Source of the DNA: CAVQWT01 sp963717705
Lineage (GTDB): Bacteria; Pseudomonadota; Gammaproteobacteria; Burkholderiales; Casimicrobiaceae
Assembly (NCBI GenBank): GCA_963717705.1
Contig: CAVQWT010000004.1
Location: 434,001-498,000 of the forward strand
Direction: 5' to 3'
DNA: 64,000 nucleotides
Shown: piece after piece, positions 35,908 through 44,890 of the stretch
Numbering within the stretch: position 1 is the stretch's first letter
Layout of the letters: each line of letters begins with the position of its first letter
Position numbers and translations under genes: made by a program
Notes under the pieces: generated by a model
Told to the model about the DNA's origin: nothing
The model's database searches: none
Seen by the model: the letters and a program-made list of their open reading frames with translations, nothing else

Positions 35908-37072
35908 CGGGGTTCTCCGTGCGGCGCGGTGAATACGTTTCCCACTTGCCGCAGCCGGGGCAGCGCCAGTAGTACTGCCGCGCGCGGAAGCCGCAGCTGT
36001 CGCACTTGTACATCCCGAGCCGCTTGATGTGCTGGCCGACCAGCTGCTTGACGAGCTCGAGGTCGTGGCGGCGGTCGGCCGGCGCCGTCAGCAGCTGTGC
36101 CTCGAGCAGCCGGTCGAGGCCGAGCAGCGTCGGATTGCGCGCAAGCTCTTCCTTGATCAGCGCTGCGGCGGCGACCGGGCCCTCCTCCGCCACGGCGAGC
36201 GTGAACACCGCGTTGAGGAGGTCGAGCGACGGATATTGCTGCTGGTACGTCTTCAGCACCCGCAGCCCCTGGGCCGCGCGGCCCGCCTTGCGGTACGCGG
36301 CGGCGAGCCGCTCGGCGGCGAGCGCGAGGAAGGCGGGATTCTGCGACTCGATCCGCTCCCACGCGACGATCGCCGCATCGACGTCGCCGCGCTGCAGCTC
36401 GAGGTCGCCCGCGAGCAGATTGGCCCGGGCGCAGGCTCGGTACTCGGCAAGCGCCGAGTCGATCTCGGTGCGCGCGGTCGCGCTGTCGGAGCGCAGCAGC
36501 GCATCCTGCGCGAGCTCGCAGTGGAAGTGCGCAATCTCCTTGAAGTGCGGCGTCTTGGCCACGGCCTCCATCCGCCGCGTCACGGCGATCGCCTTCGGCC
36601 AGTTCTTCTCGGTCTCGTAGATCGACAGCAGGAAGCCCAGAGACTGGTGCTCGAACGGCGTGCCGTCGAGCTTCGCGAACAGCTCCTCCGCGCGATCGAG
36701 GAGGCCCGCGCGGTGGAAGTCCTGCGCGAGCTCGAAGCTCGCTGCCTGCCGCCTGTCCGCCGGCAGGTCCGGGCGGTCGAGCAGGTTCTGGTGCATGCGG
36801 ATCGCCCGGTCGATTTCGCCCTGGCGCCGGAACAGGCTGCCCAGCGCGAAGTGCAGGTCGATCGTCTGCGGGTCGACCTTGACCACTTCGATGAACGACT
36901 CGATGGCCTTGTCGGGCTGCTCGTTCAGCAGGAAATTGAGGCCGCGGAAATACGACAGCGGCAGCGCACGCGACTCGCGCAGCAGGTGCTTGATGTCGAT
37001 GCGCGCGGCGATCCAGCCCAGCGCGAAGAACACCGCGGGAATCGGCAGCAGCCACCAGAGATCGAATTCCAT
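35894..37072 (-). CDS. lapB: LPS assembly protein LapB (YciM)
   Basis: 392 residues. A single N-terminal transmembrane helix (LWWLLPIPAVFFALGWIAA) is followed by about nine TPR-like repeats in the cytoplasm and a C-terminal rubredoxin-type zinc module (CDSCGF and CPGCG). It anchors the control of LpxC breakdown by FtsH and helps LPS assembly in E. coli; the same role is inferred here. The small lapA gene lies just upstream in the same run. Confidence 0.95.
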   Translation of the reverse strand: MEFDLWWLLPIPAVFFALGWIAARIDIKHLLRESRALPLSYFRGLNFLLNEQPDKAIESFIEVVKVDPQTIDLHFALGSLFRRQGEIDRAIRMHQNLLDRPDLPADRRQAASFELAQDFHRAGLLDRAEELFAKLDGTPFEHQSLGFLLSIYETEKNWPKAIAVTRRMEAVAKTPHFKEIAHFHCELAQDALLRSDSATARTEIDSALAEYRACARANLLAGDLELQRGDVDAAIVAWERIESQNPAFLALAAERLAAAYRKAGRAAQGLRVLKTYQQQYPSLDLLNAVFTLAVAEEGPVAAAALIKEELARNPTLLGLDRLLEAQLLTAPADRRHDLELVKQLVGQHIKRLGMYKCDSCGFRARQYYWRCPGCGKWETYSPRRTENPDGHV

Positions 37073-37115
37073 CGCTAGGTGCGGGCTCGGGTGCTTGCGG
37101 TCGGCCGCGGCGCGC

Positions 37116-37436
37116 CTAGACGCCGTCGATCGGACCGCCGGTCGTCGGGTAGCGGACCGCCGCCGGGTCGAGCGCCGGCGCCGCACCGGCGGCTGACTTG
37201 CGCTGGTCCCGGCGCATCCGGTTCAACTGACGCTTGAGCCGTGCCGAACGCATCGTGCCGGCCAGCAGTCCCGCCGCCACGCCGACCGCGAAGGCGATCA
37301 GCACGACGAAGACCAGCGGCGCCTGCCAGCTCCAGAAATGGTAGAACTTGAGCGTCACCGGGTCCGCATTCTGCAACGACAGGAACAGCAGCGCGAGGAA
37401 CAGCGTGACTCCTAAGATCCATCGCACCAGCTGCAT
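37116..37436 (-). CDS. lapA: LPS assembly protein LapA (DUF1049)
   Basis: 106 residues, two membrane helices (ILGVTLFLALLFLSLQN and PLVFVVLIAFAVGVAAGLL) with the family Asn-Ala-Asp-Pro-Val link between them, then a basic cytoplasmic tail. LapA partners LapB in lipopolysaccharide homeostasis. The start at 37436 is the ATG before the first helix; a longer frame to 37490 adds a Pro-rich leader without a ribosome site. It lies 43 bases before lapB and 87 bases after ihfB. Confidence 0.9.
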   Translation of the reverse strand: MQLVRWILGVTLFLALLFLSLQNADPVTLKFYHFWSWQAPLVFVVLIAFAVGVAAGLLAGTMRSARLKRQLNRMRRDQRKSAAGAAPALDPAAVRYPTTGGPIDGV

Positions 37437-37523
37437 CACGACTCCCGGGGCCGAAGGGGAAGCGGGCGGCGCGACCCTCGCAGGCGGCACGCCGCCCGAG
37501 AAGATGGCGCCACCCGCGACGGG

Positions 37524-37817
37524 TCAGGGCTGCTTCTTGAAGTCAACGCGTTCGCGCAATTCCTTGCCGGCCTTGAAATGCGGGACGTGCTTCTCTGGCA
37601 CGTGCACGCGCTCGCCGGATTTCGGGTTGCGCCCGGTTCTCGGCGGCCGGAAATTGAGGCCGAAGCTGCCGAACCCGCGGATCTCGATGCGCTCGCCCTT
37701 CGCCAGGCTTTCGCCCATGGCGTCGAGGATCATCTTCACCGCGAGCTCGGCGTCCTTGGCAACCAGCTGCGGAAACTGCGCCGCCAGGCGGTCGATCAGT
37801 TCCGATTTGGTCATCAT
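37524..37817 (-). CDS. ihfB: Integration host factor subunit beta
   Basis: 97 residues, DNABII family. It opens MTKSELIDRLAAQFP after an extra Met; the ATG at 37814 is an equal choice. GFGSFGLNFRPPRTGRNPKSGE is the DNA-binding arm with the intercalating Pro, quoted in two parts. It dimerises with IHF-alpha to bend DNA. It follows rpsA by 9 bases, the classical rpsA-ihfB order. Confidence 0.97.
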   Translation of the reverse strand: MMTKSELIDRLAAQFPQLVAKDAELAVKMILDAMGESLAKGERIEIRGFGSFGLNFRPPRTGRNPKSGERVHVPEKHVPHFKAGKELRERVDFKKQP

Positions 37818-37826
37818 GCGGCCCGC

Positions 37827-39548
37827 TTACTCGGTAGTCTTGTTGTCCAGCTTCGCGCGCAGCAGGGCCCCGAGGTTCGTGGTGCCCGTATTGATGCCCG
37901 CGTTGTCGGCCTTCATCGACTGGATCGCATCGGTCTCGTCGGCATGGTCCTTCGCCTTGATCGAGAGGTTGATGCTGCGGTTCTTCCGGTCGATGTTGAT
38001 GATCATGGCCGAGACCTTGTCGCCTTCCTTCAGGTGCGTGCGGATGTCCTCGACCCGGTCGCGCGCGACTTCCGACGCGCGGAGGTAGCCCTCGACATCG
38101 CCGTCGAGCGTGATGACCGCGCCCTTGGCGTCCGCCGACTTCACCGTGCCGTTGACCACGTTGCCCTTGTCGTGCGTCGCGACGTAGTTGTTGAACGGGT
38201 CGCCGTCGAGCTGCTTGATCCCCAGCGAAATGCGCTCGCGCTCGACGTCGATCGCCAGCACCACCGCCTCGACGTCCTGTCCCTTCTTGTAGTCGCGGAC
38301 GGCGGCTTCGCCGGCGAGCGACCAGGAGAGGTCGGAGAGGTGGACGAGTCCGTCGATGCCGCCGGGAAGCCCGACGAAGACGCCGAAGTCGGTGATCGAC
38401 TTGATCTGCCCGGTCACCTTGTCGCCCTTCTTGTGGTTCATCGCGAAGTCGTCCCACGGATTCGCCATGCACTGCTTCATGCCCAGCGAAATCCGGCGGC
38501 GGTCCTCGTCGATCTCGAGGATCATGACCTCGACCTCGTCGCCCAGCTGCACGACCTTGGTCGGGTGGATGTTCTTGTTGGTCCAGTCCATCTCGGACAC
38601 GTGCACCAGGCCCTCGATGCCCGATTCGATCTCGACGAACGCGCCGTAGTCGGTGATGTTCGTGACCTTGCCGAACAGGCGCGTGCCCGTCGGGTACCGG
38701 CGCGACAGGCCCACCCACGGGTCCTCGCCCAGCTGCTTCAGGCCCAGCGAGACGCGGTTCTTCTCCTGGTCGAACTTGAGCACCTTGGCGGTGACTTCGT
38801 CGCCGACGTTGAGGACCTCCGACGGGTGCTTGACGCGGCGCCACGCGAGGTCGGTGATGTGCAGCAGGCCGTCGATGCCGCCGAGGTCGACGAACGCGCC
38901 GTAGTCGGTGATGTTCTTGACGATGCCCTTGACCGTCGCGCCTTCCTGCAGCGTCGACAGCAGCTTTTCGCGCTCCTCGCCGAGCGAGGCCTCGAGCACC
39001 TGGCGGCGCGAGACGACGACGTTGTTGCGCTTGCGGTCGAGCTTGATGACCTTGAAGTCGAGGATCTTGCCCTCGAACGGCGTCGTGTCCTTGACCGGGC
39101 GGACGTCGACGAGCGAACCGGGCAGGAACGCGCGGATGCCGTTGACCATGACCGTGAGGCCGCCCTTCACCTTGCCGGTGACCAGGCCCTGCACGATGTC
39201 GCCCTGCTCCATCGCCGCCTCGAGGTCGTGCCAGGCCTTGAGGCGCTTGGCCTTGTCGCGCGACAGGCGGGTCTCGCCGTAGCCGTTCTCGAGCGACTCG
39301 ATGGCGACGGTGACGAAGTCGCCGGCCTTGACCTCGATCTCGCCGGCGTCGTTCTTGAATTCCTCGATCGGGATGAAGCTTTCCGACTTCAGTCCGGCGT
39401 TGACCACGACGATGTTGAAATCGACGCGGACGACTTCGGCGGTGATGAGTTCGCCCTGCCGCATTTCCTGCTGCGCGAGGGACTCCTCGAACATCGCGGC
39501 AAAATTCTCGATCGGGGCTTCGGTGATGCTCTGGGTGGCAGTCGCCAT
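37827..39548 (-). CDS. rpsA: 30S ribosomal protein S1
   Basis: 573 residues with six S1/OB repeats (for example GLVTGKVKGGLTVMVNGIRAFLPGS, ITDYGAFVDLGGIDGLLHITDLAW, quoted in parts). The first two bind the ribosome and the others capture mRNA. Length is normal for Betaproteobacteria. The gene follows cmk on the same strand, with a 134-base gap that holds no clear terminator. Confidence 0.98.
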   Translation of the reverse strand: MATATQSITEAPIENFAAMFEESLAQQEMRQGELITAEVVRVDFNIVVVNAGLKSESFIPIEEFKNDAGEIEVKAGDFVTVAIESLENGYGETRLSRDKAKRLKAWHDLEAAMEQGDIVQGLVTGKVKGGLTVMVNGIRAFLPGSLVDVRPVKDTTPFEGKILDFKVIKLDRKRNNVVVSRRQVLEASLGEEREKLLSTLQEGATVKGIVKNITDYGAFVDLGGIDGLLHITDLAWRRVKHPSEVLNVGDEVTAKVLKFDQEKNRVSLGLKQLGEDPWVGLSRRYPTGTRLFGKVTNITDYGAFVEIESGIEGLVHVSEMDWTNKNIHPTKVVQLGDEVEVMILEIDEDRRRISLGMKQCMANPWDDFAMNHKKGDKVTGQIKSITDFGVFVGLPGGIDGLVHLSDLSWSLAGEAAVRDYKKGQDVEAVVLAIDVERERISLGIKQLDGDPFNNYVATHDKGNVVNGTVKSADAKGAVITLDGDVEGYLRASEVARDRVEDIRTHLKEGDKVSAMIINIDRKNRSINLSIKAKDHADETDAIQSMKADNAGINTGTTNLGALLRAKLDNKTTE

Positions 39549-39682
39549 GGGGTTGGGTCCTTTGTTGGTGTCAAACCGCCGGGTCGAGAACCCTTTTTCT
39601 CGCCAGACGGGTTGGTTGGTCGTCCCGCCCCGCGCGCACCGGCTTCAGAGTGCGAACAGGGAGGCCTCTTGCAAACGCTGTA

Positions 39683-40372
39683 CTACGGATTCGCGGGGCG
39701 CCGCGACCGGCCCGCGCGCCAGTCCCGGTAGCGGGCCAGCACGAAGCCGATGGCGTCGTCGATCGTCATGTCCGTCGTGTCCAGGATCGCGGCGTCGGCC
39801 GCGGGCTCGAGCGGTGCTGCGGCCCGGCCCGCGTCGCGGGCGTCGCGCTCCTGGATGTCGCGCAAAAGACTTTCAATGTTAACCGAGAATCCTTTTTCGA
39901 TCAACTGCTTATGGCGGCGCCCCGCGCGGGTCTCCGGGCTGGCCGTCACGAAGACCTTGACCGGTGCGTCCGGGAACACGACGGTGCCCATGTCGCGCCC
40001 ATCGGCCACGAGCCCCGGCGGGGCGCGGAAGGCCCGCTGCCGGGCGAGGAGCGCCGTGCGGACGGCGGGATGGACGGCGACCCGGGACGCGGCGGCGCTG
40101 ACGTCCTCGCCGCGGATCGCCGCGGTCACCTCGCGGCCGGACAGGCGCACCGACGCCCCCTCGAAAGTCGCCGGCAGCGTCGCCGCGATGGCCGCAAGCC
40201 GCGCCTCGTCGCCCGCGTCGATCCCCTGCTCCAGCGCCGACAGCGCGACCAGCCGGTACAGTGCGCCGCTGTCCAGCAGGTGAAAGCCCAAGGCGCGCGC
40301 CACGCCGGAAGCCACCGTGCCCTTGCCGGATGCGGCCGGGCCGTCGACGGTGATGACCGGCGCGTCCGTCAC
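39683..40372 (-). CDS. cmk: Cytidylate kinase
   Basis: 229 residues. Walker A is GPAASGKGT and the CMP-binding part GLVADGRDMGTVVFPDA. It converts CMP/dCMP to the diphosphates. The start is a GTG at 40372 that overlaps the aroA stop by 4 nt (GTGA). The segment encoding IEKGFSVNIESLL (about 39860-39905) is much more AT-rich than its surroundings. It stands in the aroA-cmk-rpsA order. Confidence 0.95.
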   Translation of the reverse strand: MTDAPVITVDGPAASGKGTVASGVARALGFHLLDSGALYRLVALSALEQGIDAGDEARLAAIAATLPATFEGASVRLSGREVTAAIRGEDVSAAASRVAVHPAVRTALLARQRAFRAPPGLVADGRDMGTVVFPDAPVKVFVTASPETRAGRRHKQLIEKGFSVNIESLLRDIQERDARDAGRAAAPLEPAADAAILDTTDMTIDDAIGFVLARYRDWRAGRSRRPANP

Positions 40373-41727
40373 CGACCGGTCCCCGGGTCGGGCACGGGAC
40401 GGCCGGCGCCGGCGCCGCCGGTGATGCGGCCGAACACGCCGAAGTACTCGGGAAAGGTCTTGGCGACGCAGCCGGGATCGCGAATCGTCACCGCCGCGCC
40501 GAGCAGCGCGGCGAGCGAAAAGCACATCGCGATCCGGTGGTCGTCGTAGGTGTCGATCACCGCCGGGCGCAGCCGGTCGAGCGGCGTGACCGTCAGCCGG
40601 TCCGCCCCCGCCACCACCGTCGCCCCCAGCTTCGCGAGCTCGTTGGCCATCGCGGCGATGCGATCGGTTTCCTTGACCCGCCAGCTGGCGATGCCGGTCA
40701 GCGTCGTCGGCCGGGTTGCCGCCAGCGCCGTCACCGCGAGCGTCATCGCCGCGTCGGGGATCTCGGTGCAGTCGATGGTCCCGCCTGCCAGCGGCGCGCC
40801 GCGACGCGCCTCGATCCAGTCGGGACCGAAACGGACGTCGGCGCCCTGCCGGTGCAGCACGTCGGCAAAGGCGACGTCGCCCTGGATGGAGTCGCGGCCG
40901 ACGCCTGTCACCCGCACCGGCCCGCCGCCGAGCACGCCGGCGGCAAGGAAGTAAGAGGCCGCCGACGCGTCGCCCTCGACGCGGATCGTGCCCGGACTCG
41001 CGTAGCGCGCGCCGGCGGGGACGACGAAGGTGTCCGCGTCGGGCGTGGCGACCGTCACGCCGAAGCGCCGCATCAGGTTGGTGGTGATGGCGACGTACGG
41101 TCGCGAGATCAGCGGCGTCGACAGCCGCAGCGTCGTGGCCGCGTCCGCCGCGCCGCGCGCGAGCGGCAGCGCCATCAGCAGCGCCGACAGGAACTGGCTG
41201 GAGACGTCGCCGCGCACGTCGATCGCGCCGCCGGCCCGCGCGCCGTCGCCGTCGACCAGAAGCGGCGGGAATCCTTCGCGACCGAGATAGCGGATGCCGG
41301 CGCCGAGGTCCCGCAGCGCATCGACCAGGTCGCCGATCGGCCGTTCGCGCATCCGCGGGACGCCGTCGAGCTCGTAACGTCCGCCGACGACGGCCAGTGC
41401 GGCGGTCAGCGGACGCAATGCCGTGCCGGCGTTGCCCAGGAACAGCCGGGCGCTGCGCACCGGGAAGCTGCCCGCGCAGCCCTCGACCCGGAACGCCCGC
41501 GGCGCCGCCAGCGGGGCCACGACGACGCCCAGTTCCGCCAGCGCCTCGCGCATGCGGTCGACGTCGTCCGCGGCGAGCAGCGCCTCGATCGACGTGTTGC
41601 CGCGGGCCAGCGCGGCGAGCAGCAGCGTCCGGTTGGAGATGCTCTTCGATCCGGGCAGCTCGATCTCGCCCGTCGCGCCGCCAATGGCCGGCAGCGCGAG
41701 CGCCGCGGGACCCCGGGTCGCGGTCAT
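40369..41727 (-). CDS. aroA: 3-phosphoshikimate 1-carboxyvinyltransferase (EPSP synthase)
   Basis: 452 residues. Class I features: LPGSKSISNRTLLLAALA at the start, LFLGNAGTALRPLTAALA (PEP site) and RVKETDRIAAMANELAKLG near the end. It joins PEP to shikimate-3-phosphate. Its ATG overlaps the tyrA stop by 4 nt. The C-terminal Gly/Pro-rich tail after FGRITG is unusual but harmless. Confidence 0.97.
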   Translation of the reverse strand: MTATRGPAALALPAIGGATGEIELPGSKSISNRTLLLAALARGNTSIEALLAADDVDRMREALAELGVVVAPLAAPRAFRVEGCAGSFPVRSARLFLGNAGTALRPLTAALAVVGGRYELDGVPRMRERPIGDLVDALRDLGAGIRYLGREGFPPLLVDGDGARAGGAIDVRGDVSSQFLSALLMALPLARGAADAATTLRLSTPLISRPYVAITTNLMRRFGVTVATPDADTFVVPAGARYASPGTIRVEGDASAASYFLAAGVLGGGPVRVTGVGRDSIQGDVAFADVLHRQGADVRFGPDWIEARRGAPLAGGTIDCTEIPDAAMTLAVTALAATRPTTLTGIASWRVKETDRIAAMANELAKLGATVVAGADRLTVTPLDRLRPAVIDTYDDHRIAMCFSLAALLGAAVTIRDPGCVAKTFPEYFGVFGRITGGAGAGRPVPDPGTGR

Positions 41728-42668
41728 GCGGTGCGGTCCTCGCCGGGTCCGGGCAGCGCGGGCGTCGCCGGGCCGGCGCGCGCGGCGCCCCACTGCCGCC
41801 GCGCGGCGCTGGCGCGGGCGAACATCGCCTCGAGACCCGCGCCGTCGGCGGCCGCGACGCGCGCGATCACGTCGTCGAGCGCACCGCGATAGGCATGGAG
41901 TTCGGCGAGCAGCGCCTCGCGATTGGCCAGCGCGACGTCGCGCCACATTTCAGGCGAGCTGCCGGCGATCCGCGTGAAGTCGCGGAAGCCGCTGGCGGCG
42001 TAGCGGAAGAGTTCCTCGGCCTCCGGCCGCCGCGCCAGCGCGTCGACCAGCGCGAACGCCAGCAGGTGCGGCAGGTGCGACACCGCCGCGAAGATGCGGT
42101 CGTGGGTCGCTGCGTCCAGCCGGCGCACGTGCGCGCCGCAGAGCGTCCAAAGCGCGGCGATCCGTGCGGTCGCCGCCTCGTCGGTCTCGGCGATCGGCGC
42201 CAGCACGACGTTGCGGTCGCTGTACAAGGTGGCAAACGCTGCCGCGGCGCCCGAATGCTCGGTGCCCGCGATCGGGTGCGCCGGGACGAAGCGGGCCAGC
42301 ACCGGCGCGGGGAACGCGGCGCGCGCGGCGGCAATGACGTCCTGCTTGGTGCTGCCGGCGTCGGTGACCAGCGTCGCGGGACCCAGTGCCGGCGCCATCG
42401 CGGCGAACAGGCGCGGCAGTTCCCCCACCGGCGCGGCGACGAGCACGACGTCGGCGCCGGCCAGCTCGTGCGTCCACGGTTCTTCCAGGGCCAGCACGCG
42501 GTCGCAGACCCCGCGCTCGAGCGCAGCGGCCAGGTTGGACCGGGTGCGGCCGATGCCGACGACTTCGCCGACCGCGCCCGCCGCCTTCAGCGCCAGCGCG
42601 AAGGAGCCGCCGATCAGGCCGACGCCGACGACGACGAGCTTGCCGACCGCGGGCGGCGCGACGATCAT
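41724..42668 (-). CDS. tyrA: Prephenate/arogenate dehydrogenase
   Basis: 314 residues. The NAD motif GVGLIGGSFALALKAAG opens the protein; PAHPIAGTEHSGAAAA is the prephenate loop with the catalytic His, and SHLPHLLAFALVDAL the dimer helix region. It is the single-domain type without chorismate mutase. Start at 42668, since the longer frame to 42701 runs into hisC. It leads to tyrosine, beside pheA and hisC. Confidence 0.94.
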   Translation of the reverse strand: MIVAPPAVGKLVVVGVGLIGGSFALALKAAGAVGEVVGIGRTRSNLAAALERGVCDRVLALEEPWTHELAGADVVLVAAPVGELPRLFAAMAPALGPATLVTDAGSTKQDVIAAARAAFPAPVLARFVPAHPIAGTEHSGAAAAFATLYSDRNVVLAPIAETDEAATARIAALWTLCGAHVRRLDAATHDRIFAAVSHLPHLLAFALVDALARRPEAEELFRYAASGFRDFTRIAGSSPEMWRDVALANREALLAELHAYRGALDDVIARVAAADGAGLEAMFARASAARRQWGAARAGPATPALPGPGEDRTA

Positions 42669-42681
42669 CGTGGGGACGCGG

Positions 42682-43797
42682 TCAGGCGAGCGCGACGGCA
42701 AGCGCGTCGAGGAAGCGACGGTTCTCGGCGGGCAGGCCCACCGTGACCCGCAGGTGACGCGGCAGACCGTAATTGGCCACCGGGCGCACGATCACGCCCT
42801 GCCGCAGCAGCGACGCGTAGACCTTGGCCGCGTCGCCTACCTCGACCAGCAGGAAATTGGCATGCGAAGGCACGGACGTGCGACCGAGCGCGCGGACGCC
42901 GTCCTCGAGCGTGCGCCGGCCCTCGCGATTCAGTGCGCGGCTTTCGTCGACGTACGCGGCGTCGGCGAGCGCGGCGAGTGCGGCCGCCTGCGCGAGCGCG
43001 TTGACGTTGAATGGCTGCCGGACGCGATTCAGCATGCCGGCGACCGCCGGGTGCATCAGCCCGTAGCCGATCCTCAGCGCCGCGAGCCCGTACGCCTTGG
43101 AGAACGTCCGCGACACGACGAGGTTCGGGTAGCGCCCGACCCACGCCGCCGAGGGCGCGAGCTGCGAGGGCTCCAGGTACTCGTTGTAGGCCTCGTCGAG
43201 GACGACCACGACGTCCTCGGGCACCGACGCCACGAAGGCCTCGAGCGCCGTAGGCTCGATCCAGGTGCCGGTCGGGTTGTTGGGGTTGGCGACGAACACG
43301 ACGCGCGTCGTCGCGGTGATCGCGGCGCGCATCGCCGCCAGGTCGTGGCCGAGCTCGCGCGCCGGCACCTCGATGCCGGCGGCGCCGCGGGCCATCGTCG
43401 CCAGCGGATAGACCGCGAAGGCGTGCTGCGAGTACACGGCGCTGTCCCCGGGCCGCAGGAAGGCCTGGGTGACGAGCTCGAGAATGTCGTTGCTGCCGTT
43501 GCCGAGGACGACGCCTTCCGCCGGCACCGCGTGGCGCGCGGCCAGCGCGCTCTTCAGCAGGTAGCCGTTGCCGTCGGGATAGCGCGACAGTTCGCCGACC
43601 GCGGCGTCGATCGCCGCCCGCACCGGCGCCGACGCGCCGCGGGGATTCTCGTTCGACGCGAGCTTGACGATGGTCGCCGCGTCGAGCCCGAGTTCGCGGG
43701 CGAGGTCCTCGACCGGCTTGCCCGGCACGTATGGCGCGATGCCCCGGACGTAATCGGGGGCGCGGAACGACGGGTCGTGGCGGGTGTTCGCGTTCAT
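42682..43797 (-). CDS. hisC: Histidinol-phosphate / aromatic aminotransferase
   Basis: 371 residues, fold-type I PLP enzyme. ASNENPRG, the ANPNNPTG loop, DEAYNEY and the Schiff-base Lys in SRTFSKAYGLAALRIGYG are present. Placed between pheA and tyrA it probably transaminates both imidazole-acetol phosphate and aromatic keto acids, as such paralogues often do. It starts 7 bases after the pheA stop. Confidence 0.94.
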   Translation of the reverse strand: MNANTRHDPSFRAPDYVRGIAPYVPGKPVEDLARELGLDAATIVKLASNENPRGASAPVRAAIDAAVGELSRYPDGNGYLLKSALAARHAVPAEGVVLGNGSNDILELVTQAFLRPGDSAVYSQHAFAVYPLATMARGAAGIEVPARELGHDLAAMRAAITATTRVVFVANPNNPTGTWIEPTALEAFVASVPEDVVVVLDEAYNEYLEPSQLAPSAAWVGRYPNLVVSRTFSKAYGLAALRIGYGLMHPAVAGMLNRVRQPFNVNALAQAAALAALADAAYVDESRALNREGRRTLEDGVRALGRTSVPSHANFLLVEVGDAAKVYASLLRQGVIVRPVANYGLPRHLRVTVGLPAENRRFLDALAVALA

Positions 43798-43804
43798 GGC
43801 AATC

Positions 43805-44890
43805 CTAATAAACCGCGGCAGGATACGATCCCAATACTTTGATAAATGGCGCCTTTTCCTTCAACTCGGCCAGCGCCGCCGCGACGCGCGCATCGGTGGC
43901 GTGGCCTTCCAGGTCGACGAAGAACAGGTACTCCCACAGCGCCGTCCGCGCCGGCCGCGACTCGATCCGCGACAGCGAGACCCCGTGCTTGGCGAAGGGC
44001 TCGAGCAGTGCGTGCATCGCGCCGGGCCGGTTGGGCGCCGACAGCACCAGCGACGTCTCGTCGCGCCCCGACGGCGGGACCTGCTGCCGCCCGAGCACCC
44101 AGAACCGGGTCGTGTTGTTCGGCTCGTCCTCGATGTTCGGCGCAAGCACGGCGACGCCGTAGATCGCCGCGGCGTTCTCGCCGGCGATCGCCGCCGCTCC
44201 GGGTTCGGCGGCAGCGAGCCGCGCCGCTTCGGCATTCGACGCCACCGCGACCCGCGCGGCGGCGGGCAGGTGCCGGGCAAGCCACTGGACGCACTGCGCG
44301 AGCGACTGGGCGTGCGAGTAGACCCGGGTCACGCGGTCGATGCTGCCCGCGTTCGACAGCAGGTTCTGGCGAATCCGCAGCCGAATCTCGCCGCAGATCG
44401 ACAGCGGCGTCGCCAGCATCAGGTCGAGCGTGCGGCCGACGACGCCCTCGGTGGAGTTCTCGACCGGCACCACCGCGTAGTCGGTGCGGCCGCTTTCCGC
44501 CGCGCGGAACACCTCGTCGATGGTGGCGCAGGGCTCGCCGCGCACGCTCGCGCCGAAGTGCTTGTCGACGGCGGCATGCGAGTAGGTCCCCGCCGGTCCG
44601 AGATACGCGATCGACTGCGGCTGCTCCAGCGCGAGGCAGGCCGACATCACCTGCCGGAACACGCCGGCGACCGCCTCCGCCGACAGCGGCCCAGGATTGT
44701 CGGCGATGACCCGCGCGAGCACCTGCGCCTCGCGCTCCGGCCGGTAGGCGATGCCGCCCTCCTTCAGCCGGCCGATCGCCTGCGCGTGACCGGCCCGCGC
44801 GGCCAGCCGCGCCAGGATCTCCCGATCGAGGGCGTCGATCGCCGCGCGGTGGACGGCGAGATCGGCGTCGCGCTTGGCGTCGGCGGTCAT
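43805..44890 (-). CDS. pheA: Bifunctional chorismate mutase/prephenate dehydratase
   Basis: 361 residues. There is a chorismate mutase domain (about 1-88, DREILARLAARAGHAQAIG), then the dehydratase (about 93-270, AYLGPAGTYSHAA and VVPVENSTEGVVGRTLD) and an ACT domain (about 280-361, with ESRP for Phe feedback). It converts chorismate to phenylpyruvate. Its ATG overlaps the gyrA stop by 4 nt. In many Betaproteobacteria serC stands between these two genes; here it does not. Confidence 0.97.
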   Translation of the reverse strand: MTADAKRDADLAVHRAAIDALDREILARLAARAGHAQAIGRLKEGGIAYRPEREAQVLARVIADNPGPLSAEAVAGVFRQVMSACLALEQPQSIAYLGPAGTYSHAAVDKHFGASVRGEPCATIDEVFRAAESGRTDYAVVPVENSTEGVVGRTLDLMLATPLSICGEIRLRIRQNLLSNAGSIDRVTRVYSHAQSLAQCVQWLARHLPAAARVAVASNAEAARLAAAEPGAAAIAGENAAAIYGVAVLAPNIEDEPNNTTRFWVLGRQQVPPSGRDETSLVLSAPNRPGAMHALLEPFAKHGVSLSRIESRPARTALWEYLFFVDLEGHATDARVAAALAELKEKAPFIKVLGSYPAAVY

